64,000 bases of DNA from Anoplopoma fimbria (lineage: Eukaryota; Chordata; Actinopteri; Perciformes; Anoplopomatidae), in assembly GCF_027596085.1 (NCBI RefSeq), contig NC_072471.1, positions 12,838,810 to 12,902,809 of the forward strand. Direction: 5' to 3'. The number at the start of each line of letters is the position of its first letter. Positions within the stretch are counted from its first letter, which is position 1. Below, piece after piece: positions 29,015 to 41,619 of the stretch. The notes beneath the pieces were generated by a model that had not been told where the DNA came from, searched no databases, and saw only the letters and a program-made list of their open reading frames with translations. A program made the translations under genes and the position numbers.

Positions 29015-29016
<2 letters not shown>
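28431..29016. other. Mixed-composition non-coding block
   Basis: 28440-28560 is GC-richer, contains GCCACGTCACTGAGCCACTG, and could be regulatory. No gene is seen. Confidence 0.3.

Positions 29017-29089
<73 letters not shown>
29017..29089. repeat. (GT)n microsatellite
   Basis: About 73 bp of GT dinucleotides. Confidence 0.98.
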
Positions 29090-29090
<1 letters not shown>

Positions 29091-32000
29091 CTTAATGATC
29101 TACTCAAGGACGTACACGTAGCACGCTAAAATTGAAAAATGGAGAGCGCTAATAGGTCAGGGCTTCTTCTAACTGCAGCAGCTGTCATGTCTTGATGCTA
29201 GTGATTTATCTTTAATTGGATTTTTTACAGAGGGATCTCCCAGTGGGAGTTAGCAGTCTCATTTCTGAACTGTCCCTAAGATTTTTTGCCAAATGTAAAG
29301 AGAAATAAGCAGAGTTGGCCTTGCAGTAAACAGAAAATGCAATTGTGAAAACAAACTGATAAATCTGACCAGCATAAATATTGTTTTGTAAATCTATACA
29401 GCAGCGCAGAAAATAACCATCTGCATATTTTTTTACATATAATTCATGTGAAAACACTGAACACTTTTTTGTTTTGTTCTCTGATCTTTCCTTTTTCATG
29501 GCTGACCTCGATATTAACCCCAAATCATTGTTAAAAATGAAGACCTGATCCAATTCTTAAAACAATGTATAGTATTCACTACACTAACAGATTTGTCAGA
29601 GAATTTAAAGAATGATTTTATAAATATTACACTCTAAACTATACTATGATATCTATATTATACTTTTCTTTTAAAATTAGGATTTTTTTGCAGAATGAAA
29701 ATGACCACAGAAAAAACCAAACGTGTAAATCATAATAAGATTAAATCAACTGTTGTTTTTTTCCCCTCAGATCATGAGCTCATGGTGGTGTCTACTGCAG
29801 TGTGCAGTTTAGTGAGAGGGGAGAAGAGACGCTGGCTCTCAGGGGTTAAGATGCTAGCAGTCATGTGCCTGTCGGCTGCAACAAAAGCCTGCCTATGTAG
29901 GGTGCATACAGATGGAGCAGGCTCCTTTGTGTGTAGCGTTTCACACGTCGCAGCCTCGGAGCTGCCAGGTCTGGCTCTCTTGGCCTGGCTACGGGCCTAG
30001 CTAGCAGCTTGTAGCACCTGACGCTGGGCTCTCACTTTGCTTTTTCTTTGCTCGGGGCCCCGAAAGCAGCAAATTTCAAAAGATAATGGAGCAGAAGTCC
30101 AAATAGTGGGTCACACAGCTCAACACAAACAATCGCAACAGGCACAGCAGACCACAGTGCTGTAGCCAGGCGAGCTCAGATCAGCATGACGGGGGCGATT
30201 GTAAGCATGCCTCCCACTCAGGTCTGCAACAAAATATTTGATGTTTCCCTCCTCTGCTGTCTGTCACATAGCCCAGTGAAATGCTCTTCAAGACTACTTG
30301 TGATGTGCTGGTATAAAGACAACCAGTGCAAGTTTTAATCAGGTGTACAGTTGTGCATAATGTGTACATAGTTCTGTATCCTACTATATACACTGTGTCT
30401 GTGTGTATACTCTGCTATATTTATGCTACGTGCGCCAAGTCGCTAAGGACTTGCCTTAGCAACTTATAGTGTACATGCTAGTGTACACAGTGATTTAACT
30501 AGCTAATGCTCGGAACAAGATTTAACATAGGGGTACAGATCATCACAAGCAAGAAACTCATGGGTAGGAAAATGTTTATTACTCTAGTTTTACGAAGAAT
30601 TTACATTATGACATTAATATAAATATATAAATCAAAAAAAATGTATACAGCACTTTTAAAAACAGAGTTTACAAAGTGCTTAAATCATTAATTTGCCCTC
30701 AACGCTGCAAAAAAAAAAATCCCTTTTTGTTTACATATTTGATGCAGGGTGCATTCACACAGTTTGCTCTTTCTGTCTGTGTTCAGGCATAAACTACACA
30801 TTGTTATAAACATGAAAACGTTTCTTTTTTTCCTTGAGCTTTACATGCTCAATTTAATATAATCAATCATAAATAATGCATTTTTTTTTTCTATGTGGAG
30901 ATTCTGCCATTGCACGAATGAGATGTTGCAAAAGAAAATCCATACGCCTGCACAGAGACTTGACCTTGAATATGTCATTGAATTTCATTCTGCACTATAC
31001 AGTGTATACAAATAATTCTTCAGGGCAATGTCACTGCGGTAAATACCTATTGTGCGTCACGCTGTTTGATAAAGCTGCGCTGTAAGTAGAAAAAGAGATC
31101 AAAGATGCCAGGGGGGAATGTGTGATATTGTTGTATTCCTCGCAATAATAAAAATAGACACATACAATAGGCAGCTGTCAACGACGTGTTAAGTCTGACA
31201 CTAAAGTTTTACAGTATATTCACACATGAGGTGGAAGCTCTTACCCAGAGTGAGTGGCAGGTGGGGGGTTTGCTTTCCTGCCTGAGCACTCTTCAGCAGC
31301 ACACCTGGCTGTTATGAGGATGCAGCATTTAACATTTTGAAGTGAGGATAATTTCTCTGAGCGCTAGGGCACCCTGCTGCCCTGACTGCACTTAAAACCC
31401 ACATTATGTGGATGGAAACGCTGTGGACCAGCATTAGCCAGCTGCTAACAAAGTTAACTCTTAAGAAATATAATTAAGGAGTATTTTGTTAATAAAAAAA
31501 CTAACGTTCACTGTGCTGTTTGTTTTGGATTGTGAAAGCCCCATCCAAGCCATATGAGCAACAGAGACCACACTTAGAAGAAAGTAGAACCATAAAAAGC
31601 CAATTCTGCTATCGTTCCAAAAATCACAATAAAGCTTTAATGAGACAATATTCTGTTCTCTCTAGATGTTCTCTTCAAAGAGGCCTGCTGGCATAGAAAT
31701 TACAGTTTTACAATGTAAGGACCAATACTGGGTGTTGTATTCCAACACAAATTAGCAACATAGTTATTAGACATATGAAATTATTTTAACAAGACCCACT
31801 CAAAGCTTTTAAATAGCATATAACTTAAATAAGAAAATGCACCTATTTAAAACAATATGTGCAAATCTTGTTTGACATATCTAAGCTAACAGATTCCATT
31901 GTTTTTTAATAGGAATTCTGACAATGCCATTACATTTTACTTTGCTTCTAAATCTGAAACAGAAGACTTTTTCAAAATAATGTGTCCAGTTCCCAGGAAA

Positions 32001-34150
32001 GAGAAGTAAAAAATAAAAGCCCTTCAAGCAAAGTGTAACTTTATGTCTGTATTAATGCCACATGGTCATTTATCCTGCCATCACACTTGCATCAGGGCGC
32101 AATTAGCTTCCACATATCATCCCGTACTGTTCCACGCCATTTTATTAAGGGTGTAAATACTCTAAGGATCAGGAAATTAAACTCCACAGGCCTGCAGACG
32201 CAAATGCACAGGTGTGTATGTGGAAAGGAAAGTCTCTGCTTTTTCTTTCTTTTACACACACACACACGCAAAACAATCCCCCCCTCTCTGTCACTCAAAC
32301 AAGCTACTGCCATCAGTTGTATGTTAATTAAACCTTTGTCAGTGCAGCCTGGAGAGCATCAGCTCCTGTTTTCTGACCCTGCACCCTGCTGTGTCCTCAG
32401 CCATATGCACACACATGTATATGCACCACATGCTTGAGTTACATATGACCAGGACAAGCCGGCCGGGTGCCTGACAACCACAGCGACGGAGGAGACGTGA
32501 GGGAGGGAAAAAAAAAAAAAGGTACCCTAGCGTGTTAGTTTTCTGCCAGGGAGTCCCTATTGACCTGTTAAACCTTTGTGACTGGAACAAATGCAAATGG
32601 CGCTGACTTGTTCACACAAAATACTAAAGGCCCATTCAAATGAGGCCCCGGGCCACAATGCAGCAGCGGTCGAGCGCTCTGTGGAGGCAGGGCAGCCCCC
32701 CAATCTGAGAGAGGGAGTGAGACAGATTCTTTTAGCCAAAGCACAGTTCATTCTGGTTGTCTGGTGGAGAGCAACCATCCACTTTCATTACTGCTCCTTC
32801 ATGAACACAGACACACACACAAGATACAGTTACCTTACAACTCAGGAGTAATCCAGGTCTTACTAAATTGCAAACACTGGAACACTGCTTTGAACTTTAA
32901 CTCATAATTACCCTGTATGTAATACTTTGAAATCGGACGCTAGTGGACCTGAACTTTTTGTTCATGACACCAGTCGTGCAGGATTATCAGACACTGCTTA
33001 ACCCACCTTGGCTTTTGCAAGGATACTTACTGTGTCCCTTTGACTAATATACTATCCTACTTTTGAGGAGGAAATGACGAGAGGGACCAAGAGGGAAAGT
33101 GACGAGGAAAATGGCAGAGAAATACATAGATATGATCTCAAATAGAGAACATACATAGCCAAATGAGAGAGTAGCAACCCCCTTGGACTAATCATTCAAA
33201 TAACCTATAATAGGGGGGGAATCAGTTATCCAATAACCCACACTGAAGTATGAGTTTGTGTCAATGTCAAAAAAATAATATTGGGTAAGGTTTGTCCATG
33301 CAACAGAATGGAAAAAAGCTTGTCAAACAACTGAGGTTTTCCATAATCAGAGTATGAGCTATTCAAACTGAGATATGAGATGTGTATGAGTCAACCCACA
33401 ACGGGGTCACACCGGTTACAAAAACAAAATTCTTCTACACATGTCGTCGCTAATGCTAAAAATGAAGGCAGTAAAGGCACTGTGGAAGGCTTTGGGATAA
33501 AAATGATATATGAAAATGTCAAACAAACCACCTTTAAATAAAATACGACGTGTCTATTGGACAATGACTCAGTTCTGTGCTCACTTGACTGTAAACATTA
33601 TGCCACGATGCTGTTTCTGTAAAGACAAATATTCATCTGATACTGAAAGAAAAGTATATGGCACATTAAGGCTCTTGGAGGTCACGGAGGGCTTTCTTGT
33701 TCCATCTCTTCTCTCCAAAGAACAGATTAGTTGGAGCCTGAGGATGGCTCTCACCAGCACATCTGGACAACACCTGATTTGAGGCATGCTGCCTACTGGA
33801 CTTCCACTGAACTATTGGTCTATCAAATGAGGGGTTTTATTCAAAAAGAAGGGGTGTGATGAGAGATAAACCAAGCAGCCTAAGTCACTTCATCCTTCCT
33901 CTCAATCCAACACACTGTAAATGTGTAGAAGCTTAATTCATAGTATGAATTTGATGTAAAAGTACTCAATTTCATTTTCTGAAACACACATACATAAATC
34001 AACTGTTTCAAGTTTTTAATAATTCGCTCACTCATTTGACTCTAAATTGTTTCCTTTGAAATTAGTTTATTGACTTTAAATAATAATGGCTCAGGAAATT
34101 TTATATTTTGGACAATTATGTCAATTTTGCAGATATGCAGTATGAAACAG
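29090..34150. other. Gene desert, no gene seen
   Basis: No protein or RNA gene is recognised. Blocks at 29790-30060 and 32590-32720 have mixed composition and could be conserved regulatory DNA. The open frame of about 100 codons at 29695-30000 has no domain. Confidence 0.45.
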
Positions 34151-34179
34151 CCTAGAGCACTAACCTCAACATATCACAA

Positions 34180-34573
34180 TGTTATTTAATTCCGAGTCTC
34201 ACATTTTCCTCCTGCCTTGTTCAAACTCCTGTCGTCTTGAAATCCCACTGCAGCAACTCTTGTTCGGTGCCAGTCCCTATTATCTAAACTCCTGCACCCT
34301 CCTGCACACCTGTTCCCATTTCCCCATCAGCACAGTAACATATATTATACCCGCCCACTTATATTCATTCACAGCCAGATTGCTTCTGAGCTTCTGCCTT
34401 AGTGTTTCAGCCATTTTCTCTGCATGCCTTGGTTTTGCCTGTTATGAGCCCCTGCCTGCCTTTTGGACTCCTGCTCTCTAGCCTGATCCCATATTGGACA
34501 AGTTGGCCTTATCTTCCCTACCTCTCTGGGTTTGACTTTTGCCTGTTTTTGACCTTGCGTAAACTTAAACTTG
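34180..34573 (+). mobile_element. Possible decayed LTR of a gypsy-type element
   Basis: CACACCTGTTCCCATTTCCC / CATCAGCACAGTAACATATA / TTATACCCGCCCAC followed by C- and T-rich text (TTGCCTGTTTTTGACCTTGC) resembles the LTR of fish Ty3/gypsy elements. It lies upstream of the pol remnant at 35.9-36.9 kb in the same orientation. I did not find a second LTR copy. Confidence 0.4.
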
Positions 34574-35602
34574 GGGTTGTATTCATAAAGCTTCCTAGAA
34601 TAAAGAGTTCCACCTAATGACGGAATAATAAGACAATTCTTTGAATTACGAATTTATTTATTTTTTATTCCACTTACAGTTAAGACTATACCTGGTAAAT
34701 ATAAAAGTTTTTCAGAAATCAGCTTATCCTATAGGAGTGTCCCCAAGGTGAAAAACAGTTAGGATTAGGGAGGAGGACTTTTAAGAGGCTTATAGTTTCT
34801 TAAGCAGAGGAGAAAATGATGAAAGACAAAAAGGTATGAGAAACGTTCTCCTGAATGACGGTGAGGTAATAAAACACCACAGATTAGATCGTGGAGGGAT
34901 AATGTTTGTATTCCATGTTATTATACATGCACTCATATCTCCCACCTAACACTATAAGGTTCAGAAATGATTAGTGATGACAACGCAAGATATTTGGCAA
35001 CTGGAAAAAGTGAACAGTGTTCGCTGGTTTATAGATTTCCATGCCGACCAACGTTGCTAGTTATATAGACTGGCCAGCAATCAGAGAAACTCATTAAAAC
35101 TGTTAATATCAAATAGATTAAGTACTACAATTACCAGCATGGCAATATAAACATAAAACAATAAATAATTACAACTGTCAGCTTGTAAAAAGGCAAAAGT
35201 AAGCGGATGTATGCCTGTGTTCTCAAACACTTTGTAGGCTAATTTTAAAGTAGACCTATACGTTACACAAAATAGTATTCAAAATTACACCATGTGAATA
35301 AAGACTAAATTGTATAATCAGAGAATTAGATTTCATTATCCATTCCAGGCCCATTAGCAATAAGTGCGCTTGTATTCTTTTATTTTTAATCAACCATTCA
35401 CAACTCTTTAAAAGAATGCGTCATACCTAGCGACGGGGTTAACCAAGCCTCGTTACTACGGTCAAAGTTTCTGTCCCTTCCTTGCTAAGAGTTGCTCAGA
35501 GACGTTTCCTACATCACTCCTAAGATAGGGGTCCCTGCTTAAAATGTTTAGGCTAAGTTAGGAGCTGTCTGAGAGTATTCTAAGAGTGTTTGTGAATACG
35601 GT
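34574..35602. mobile_element. TIR-bounded DNA element, non-autonomous
   Basis: The left end GTATTCATAAAGCTTCCTAG is an imperfect inverted repeat of the right end CTAAGAGTGTTTGTGAATAC (35580-35599). Inner arms are also partly complementary: CTATAGGAGTGTCCCCAAGG on the left, ACTCCTAAGATAGGGGTCCC on the right. No transposase is present. It lies between the LTR-like block and the pol remnant, so it may have inserted into the older gypsy element. Confidence 0.5.
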
Positions 35603-35899
35603 AGCAGATCTTTTGCTTTGTCAGACATCCACAAATTGATTGGTTGAATTAGGCCAGTGTAAACATTTTCAAACTGGTTTAACATTGGGCCAAACACCGG
35701 ACCGGTATACCAAATTTTACCACTAAGTGTCACAATCCACCAAAACTCGGAAAAGCTGCTTGTCACAAAAAATGAGAATAGCTGATCCACCTTAAAGATC
35801 AGTACATTTTAAGAGAGCCTGGGCTGAAGTTGTTGCTAACTTTAAGCTGAACCCTAACTTAGCTTGAAGTTTGCTAACTTTAATCAGCAGGCAGCAAGC

Positions 35900-36920
35900 A
35901 AGAGACGGGAACACATTTGTTAATGTTACAGGCCGCCAGGTCTGCAATACACTGTGTGAAAATCTGTCTTGTCACGCCAAAAAAAACAACTTTTGACCCC
36001 CATACTGTCCACTGTGTCTGGTCTGTCCTGTCTCCTATTCCTAGTGACTGCTCTGCATCTGAATTTCCAGATCTTTTAAGAGCTCCTTCATTGTGGACAA
36101 AAAGGAAAAATGTCTCCCTTCCCACCTACATCACTCATTTCCTCGGCTTTCGAATTGCTACAGGGGACCATTGCTTCATCTAAGATAAGCCTAAGGAGTG
36201 CTGATCACCTAGAGGACTTCTTTTTACACATCAAGTGGCCACAAAAATATCTGGTGATGCCTTTTGGTCTGACCGATCCTCATGCAGAAGGAACAAGTGC
36301 AACATGTGCAGTGTGTCTTCTAAAAAGAAAAGCTTCAAGTAGAGCCGGTTGTTGGGGTTCATTGTCACTGCAGGCAGCATTCAGGTAGACTCCACCAAGG
36401 TCATGACAGTTACAGGCTGGCCCGTCCTTTCCTCTTGCAAACAGTTGCTTCACTTTCTGGTGTTCACCAACTTCTCCATGCGCTTCATCTGGAACTAAAG
36501 TTGTGGCAGCCCTCTTTAATGCCCGTACCTCTCAGAATACTCCCTTCATCTGGTCCAAGTCTGCTGAGAAGGCCCTCACGGAGTTACAGCGATGTTTCAC
36601 CACAGTTCCCTTCCTTACCTTACCTCAACCTTCCTATTGCCCAGGCTCCAACAATGTAGAGCCAGAGGCTCAGTCACACCAGTTCCAGTCTGAGGACACT
36701 TCTTCTGAGCCAGTGGAGATCCTACCTAACTCTATCATTGGAGCAGTCTCCTGGGGAATTGAACAAAAGGAGCCAAATTTGGCCACTTGTCAATCCATGA
36801 AATTGACTCCTCCCTTCACGGGCCTCTTCCCCATCTCCAAGGACATCAAACCGGCTCTTTGATGGTCTCACTTCTTGCAGGTCCATCCCACTTTCAATGT
36901 CTCCTGAATCAAGCATGTGA
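35900..36920 (+). pseudogene. Decayed Ty3/gypsy pol remnant
   Basis: Broken pieces of a retrotransposon polyprotein occur in order but in different frames. A reverse-transcriptase piece with YLVMPFGLTDPHAEG lies near 36255-36300. A connection/RNase H start piece with WSKSAEKALTELQRCFTTVP lies near 36550-36608. A linker piece with ILPNSIIGAVSWGIEQ is near 36720-36768. A final VHPTFNVS piece, the sequence that normally ends gypsy integrases, is near 36880-36905. Frameshifts, stops and large deletions, including most of RNase H and the integrase core, show it is dead. VMPFGLT and HPTF-VS are hallmarks of Ty3/gypsy. Confidence 0.85.
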
Positions 36921-36929
36921 AGGACAGCC

Positions 36930-37167
36930 CACTTGAAACAGGGTTCCCAACAGTGTATTGAAAAATTGACTCCCAGCCCAGCCTAAGCATAAAACATTTA
37001 GTTTTTGTTTTTAGTTCTACCAGATGAGCTACCGCTGCGTCCCTTTAAAATGTTTTTTTTTTTAATAAAAATATATTATATTGCTACTAGCTAAATAGTT
37101 AGCTAGTAGCGATATCCTTTTAGCAACTACTTGTATGTCGTGTGCGTAACGTTAGCATGTGTGAGGT

Positions 37168-37168
<1 letters not shown>
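36930..37168. other. Flank of gypsy remnant
   Basis: AT-rich sequence with a short repeated GCTAACTATTTAGC-like motif near 37090-37105. No gene is seen. Confidence 0.4.

Positions 37169-37221
<53 letters not shown>
37169..37221. repeat. (GA)n microsatellite
   Basis: About 53 bp of GA dinucleotides. Confidence 0.97.
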
Positions 37222-37224
<3 letters not shown>

Positions 37225-40200
37225 GTGTGTGACTATGAATATGAAGTCAGCAGTAACGGTATAACTGTGAACATAGCAGGCCCTAACAACTTTTCTGGCG
37301 ACAACTCTATTAAACCTTTTATTTTAATGGCCTGGTCGCTTAGTCGTGCTTTGGGGTATCAACTGTTGTTACAGAGGCTGTACACCATTTTGGCTAGAGT
37401 TATCTGGCATAAAATATCTCTAGCATTACTGTTTTTTTTATAAATGCATCATGTTACAGAACTTTAAGAACTTTAAACAACATAAAAAGCATTGAATGAA
37501 AATTTCCCAATTCTGCTTTTTTTTCTCGAGTGAAACATTTTCATTTAATATTCTGGCAACTTAATTTGAAATGGCAATATTAAGCTGAGATATGTCGGTA
37601 CAACATTTATTTATCAATTTTCAGTAGAACGATTTGCAAGAAAAGTAGATGACCCCACATCCTGCAGTGGGTCTGTGGGCCATGCTGTTTAGTGAGTGAC
37701 ACCTGCAGAGGTCACACATGAGCTAAAACTCTGCAGGGAGAAGGGCAGAGGAAGTGGAGAGGGAAGAAAAACGCCACGGAGAGACATGGACTGTTTAAGC
37801 TTGTTTTTTGGGCAGTTCCCTATAATGAACAATACAATGAGTGCAGCAGATTTAAGTAAAAGTAGAATTCTTCAATTCTTAATTGAATATTCCAATAACC
37901 TTTTTTTATTTCTGCTAAATTTGCTAATAACTATTCGGTAGAGACACAAAACAACTGAAAGTACATCGAATTCTTCTGTAATACAACTGAAGCTATTTCA
38001 ATTTTAGATTACATTTTCTGTACTTTACACTATTGTATACGTATCTGCCTGTCAAAGTAACTAGTTACTGTAACACTTGAGGGTTTCCATGCAACATATT
38101 GCTTATATTCCGCAGTTGGATAAATTGCTTAACCTTTCAACAAACCCAAAGCTACATGTCATTAGATCTAGTGCCACCTGGATCAGCTACAATACTAAAA
38201 ACTGTTTTAATCAATAATTTACATATCCATTAGTTAACTGAAGGGGACACTAATTTTGAATAGGTACTTTTTTGGGGGGGAATATTTTGCTGCTATTTCA
38301 TTCTGCAATTCAGAAAGGCACTCCAAGTCAAATCTAAACCCTGAACATCACAGGGAAATGACAAAGGTCCACCAAAATAGATCAGGATTCAGGAATGCAA
38401 ACTGCACAGAAAGTTTGACCGCTCCTTTGCAGCTCAACGCTTTGAAAATTGCAGTGAAGACGGACTTGGTAAATAAATAATGCTACACGATAAATAGAAG
38501 GCTTTAAAAATACCCCGTGATCAGTGATCGGCCCCCAAAATCCAGAGCACCCTTTAAACATTTCATGTGATAGTGGGGCCTTGAAAAAACAGCATTTTAA
38601 GGTTGTTCAATATTTACATTAATTACATCTAATACAAGCATTAAATACTATGGCTTCAGTGAAGCCTTATATACAGAATGCTGTATGTATGTGACACTAT
38701 CATTTGTGTGGAAGATGTTTTTATCACCAGGATACGTATACCAGTTACATGTTCATTCCGTGCACATTCATTTGACACTGTTGTAACAACTTGTGACAAC
38801 GTCATCAATTTTTCCTTCAACTTTTATCCAGCATTTTTAAGCATGCGGATGACAAAATCTGACCTAATAGAATAAAACGTTATTTCTCTCAAAACCACAT
38901 TTTAAAATATCATAAATTCATAAATAAAAAATACATCATATGTGGTCTGAATTATGAAGAGTCAAAGACATCACATTGTTAGGATAAACTTATTCTATTT
39001 TATACCTTTCCAGAGAGTCTCCTTTCATAAAATCCACTATGGTCATATCCATTCATCCATCCATCATCAAGTCTCCTACATAATTACGACACTCCAAAAC
39101 TTAAGCCAGGGATCGTTCTCCTTCAGTGGGAAAATAAATCAGAGTGCTCACAGTTTTGCTTGACAAACTGCTGCTCATCGCTCATATCTGATTCTGCCTT
39201 TTATGGTCCGTTAAAAATATACTTGGGTGTCTTGAAACATTAGATAGAGATTGTCAGTTTGAGTGTTAATTATCTTATTTTCTGTCACTCATGGTTACAC
39301 AAGAGCTGGGGAAGGATGCCCAGAGTGTGCATTTGATATTGAGAGGCATTCTGCTTTGAAGCTCAAGGGATATTATTAAGAAATGCTGATTTTCTAAATC
39401 AGATTTTTATTTTCAAACTTCATTTAATTAGGTTAGTCTCTTTTAATAAACAATGTATTTTTCAAAGTGCCTGGCTGAGAGAAAAGCATAAAGCTAAATA
39501 ATTCAAGTCACCGGACTACACATAACTTATGATTTGCATTCAAAACAGAGCGGAAAATAATAAAAATCTCAATATAAATGCTGCAACATTAGGCTCCATA
39601 ATACAGTAGCTTTGACACTTTTGCCTTTTAAGCATGAATCCTGAAGGTCATGTTATCCTACTCAGTAAGATTGTGATCAAAAGAACTTAAGTTGAAAATA
39701 TAAGTAACACAATAATTTTGCGATTGCCCATGTTTTTCTACACACACCGAGTGGACTGGTACTGGATGTGTGTGTGTGTGTGTGCGTGTGCGTGTCTGAG
39801 TGTGTTAGCATGAAAATGTGCTCACCTGTTCTGAAGTATCAGAGGTCTAATGGCTCCACGTCTGCTTGTGTCCTCACTTGCCCTGCACCGAATACACAAG
39901 ACACAGAAAAGATTGAAATGACTAATAAAAAGTGTGTGGAACGCCACGCTCCGTTGTTTCGACCTGCACTGTTAAAAAAGCGATGGGAATCAATGATTGA
40001 TTAGAACGTAAGGTTCTTTGTCGTCCCACAGTGTGCCAGTCCAAGCTGAGCACAAGACATTCTTACTGGATCATTTCTGCTGTTACATGTCAGTGCTGCT
40101 GGGCACAGAGCCAGCTGGGATTTATTCATTCTTTTCAACCATGAGTTATGTTTGTAGTTACAAAATAATTCATTAATCATTAATAATATGAATTTAATTA

Positions 40201-41576
40201 TTAATTTACAAAATATCAAGGACACTTTTATTTTCACGAAGTACTCTGATGAGCTGAATCAAGTTAAAAGCTATTAAAATTATATGCATTCCCTTATTGA
40301 ACAAGCACATTAATGGAAGTGTATGTGAAAAGAAACAGACAAGCTAGAGACTTAATTTTTGCTTAGAAGCGAATGAGACAGAAACAGCAGCAGCCATTCA
40401 AAATTAAAATGTGTCTTTTCAGAATGTACAGTAATAAAATGTTTCACTGATTATTTTCAGCCCTTTGGAAGGTCAAAGCACAAAGTCAGTAACAGCCTCG
40501 ACCCATGTGTACCAGGGCAAAATGGAGGCTTAAACGAACATGTTCTCACAGAGTGTATTTCTATTCTTTTTATTTCTATCCTGCTGCAGCATCCGTGTGT
40601 CTGTCCTACTTAGAACTAGTTCGATCTTGCAGACCTACAACTCAAACAGTTAAAGATTTTGCAAGCACACGATAGAAGTGAGTAGGTCGTTTCAGCTAGT
40701 GGATCTGCTCTTATTTAATTCCTAAAAATCCCCTTATACTGCAATATGCACAGGAAACCTTGAAAATGAGATTATCTACAATTAGGGTTTAGGTAATGCC
40801 GTTTCAACATTTCTAGCATTTGCCTTGGCCTGCATTTGAGTGTCTTGAACATGAAATGTGTCTGTGAAGAAATTCAAACTCTGTGACCTTCAAAGGAAAT
40901 AAATCCATGTCACATTTACGTCCAAAACATGATTACAGTAAGGGATATCAGCTTTCAACCATCCTTGTTCTTTGGCATTGTGGCTGCGACAGGAAATCTA
41001 CTTAAACGTTTCAGCCATTTTTCTCTCACCCAGAAGGGTTTATCAGTTATTTTTGGCTTTTGTTCTGTCCATATTATCAAAGCTTTAAGGAATACAAAGG
41101 GCTTAAGAATCCTTCCCAGTGCCTCAACGCTGGCCTTAATACATCCAGTTCTACAGTTTGTGTAGGTGTTTTATGAATTATTTGTTTTGCCTCTAAAGTA
41201 CCGCAGGCAGACTCTTTTTGCTTTGGGTATGTTAAAACTGAACCGGAAGAACCTGCACTGCTCCCCACAGAGCTCTGCTTCATTTGCTTTTCGTCTCTCC
41301 TTTCCTCCCCCCCTCCCTATCCTCTCACAGCACTCATGAACTCTCCATAAACCCGCCGATTCCCCCCAGAATGCTGCTGTCTATCCGACATCAGTAGAAC
41401 TAGATATAAAGGAAAGAGTGAGAAAAAAAGCTGAAATAGACAATACGGTATAGAGAGTGAAGAGAGGGAGAGAATATGAGAGAGAGAGAGAGAGAGTAGC
41501 AGGACAGATTGCAGAGGGTTGAATCAATGCAGTGGCCTGGTCTCTTTTTTTCTCCCCTCTCTTTTTTTCATTTTTT

Positions 41577-41581
<5 letters not shown>
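37222..41581. other. Gene desert, no gene seen
   Basis: AT-rich sequence without recognisable exons. A short piece at 37970-38080 (ACATTTTCTGTACTTTACAC, AAAGTAACTAGTTACTGTAA) resembles the repeat at 10130-10495. Confidence 0.45.

Positions 41582-41614
<33 letters not shown>
41582..41614. repeat. (CT)n microsatellite
   Basis: About 33 bp of CT dinucleotides, with a mirrored (GA)n run at about 41479-41497. Confidence 0.97.
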
Positions 41615-41618
<4 letters not shown>

Positions 41619-41619
41619 G

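Noticed and set aside
29695..30000. 101-codon plus-strand frame
   Set aside because: No domain recognised. The DNA may be conserved, but protein coding is not supported.
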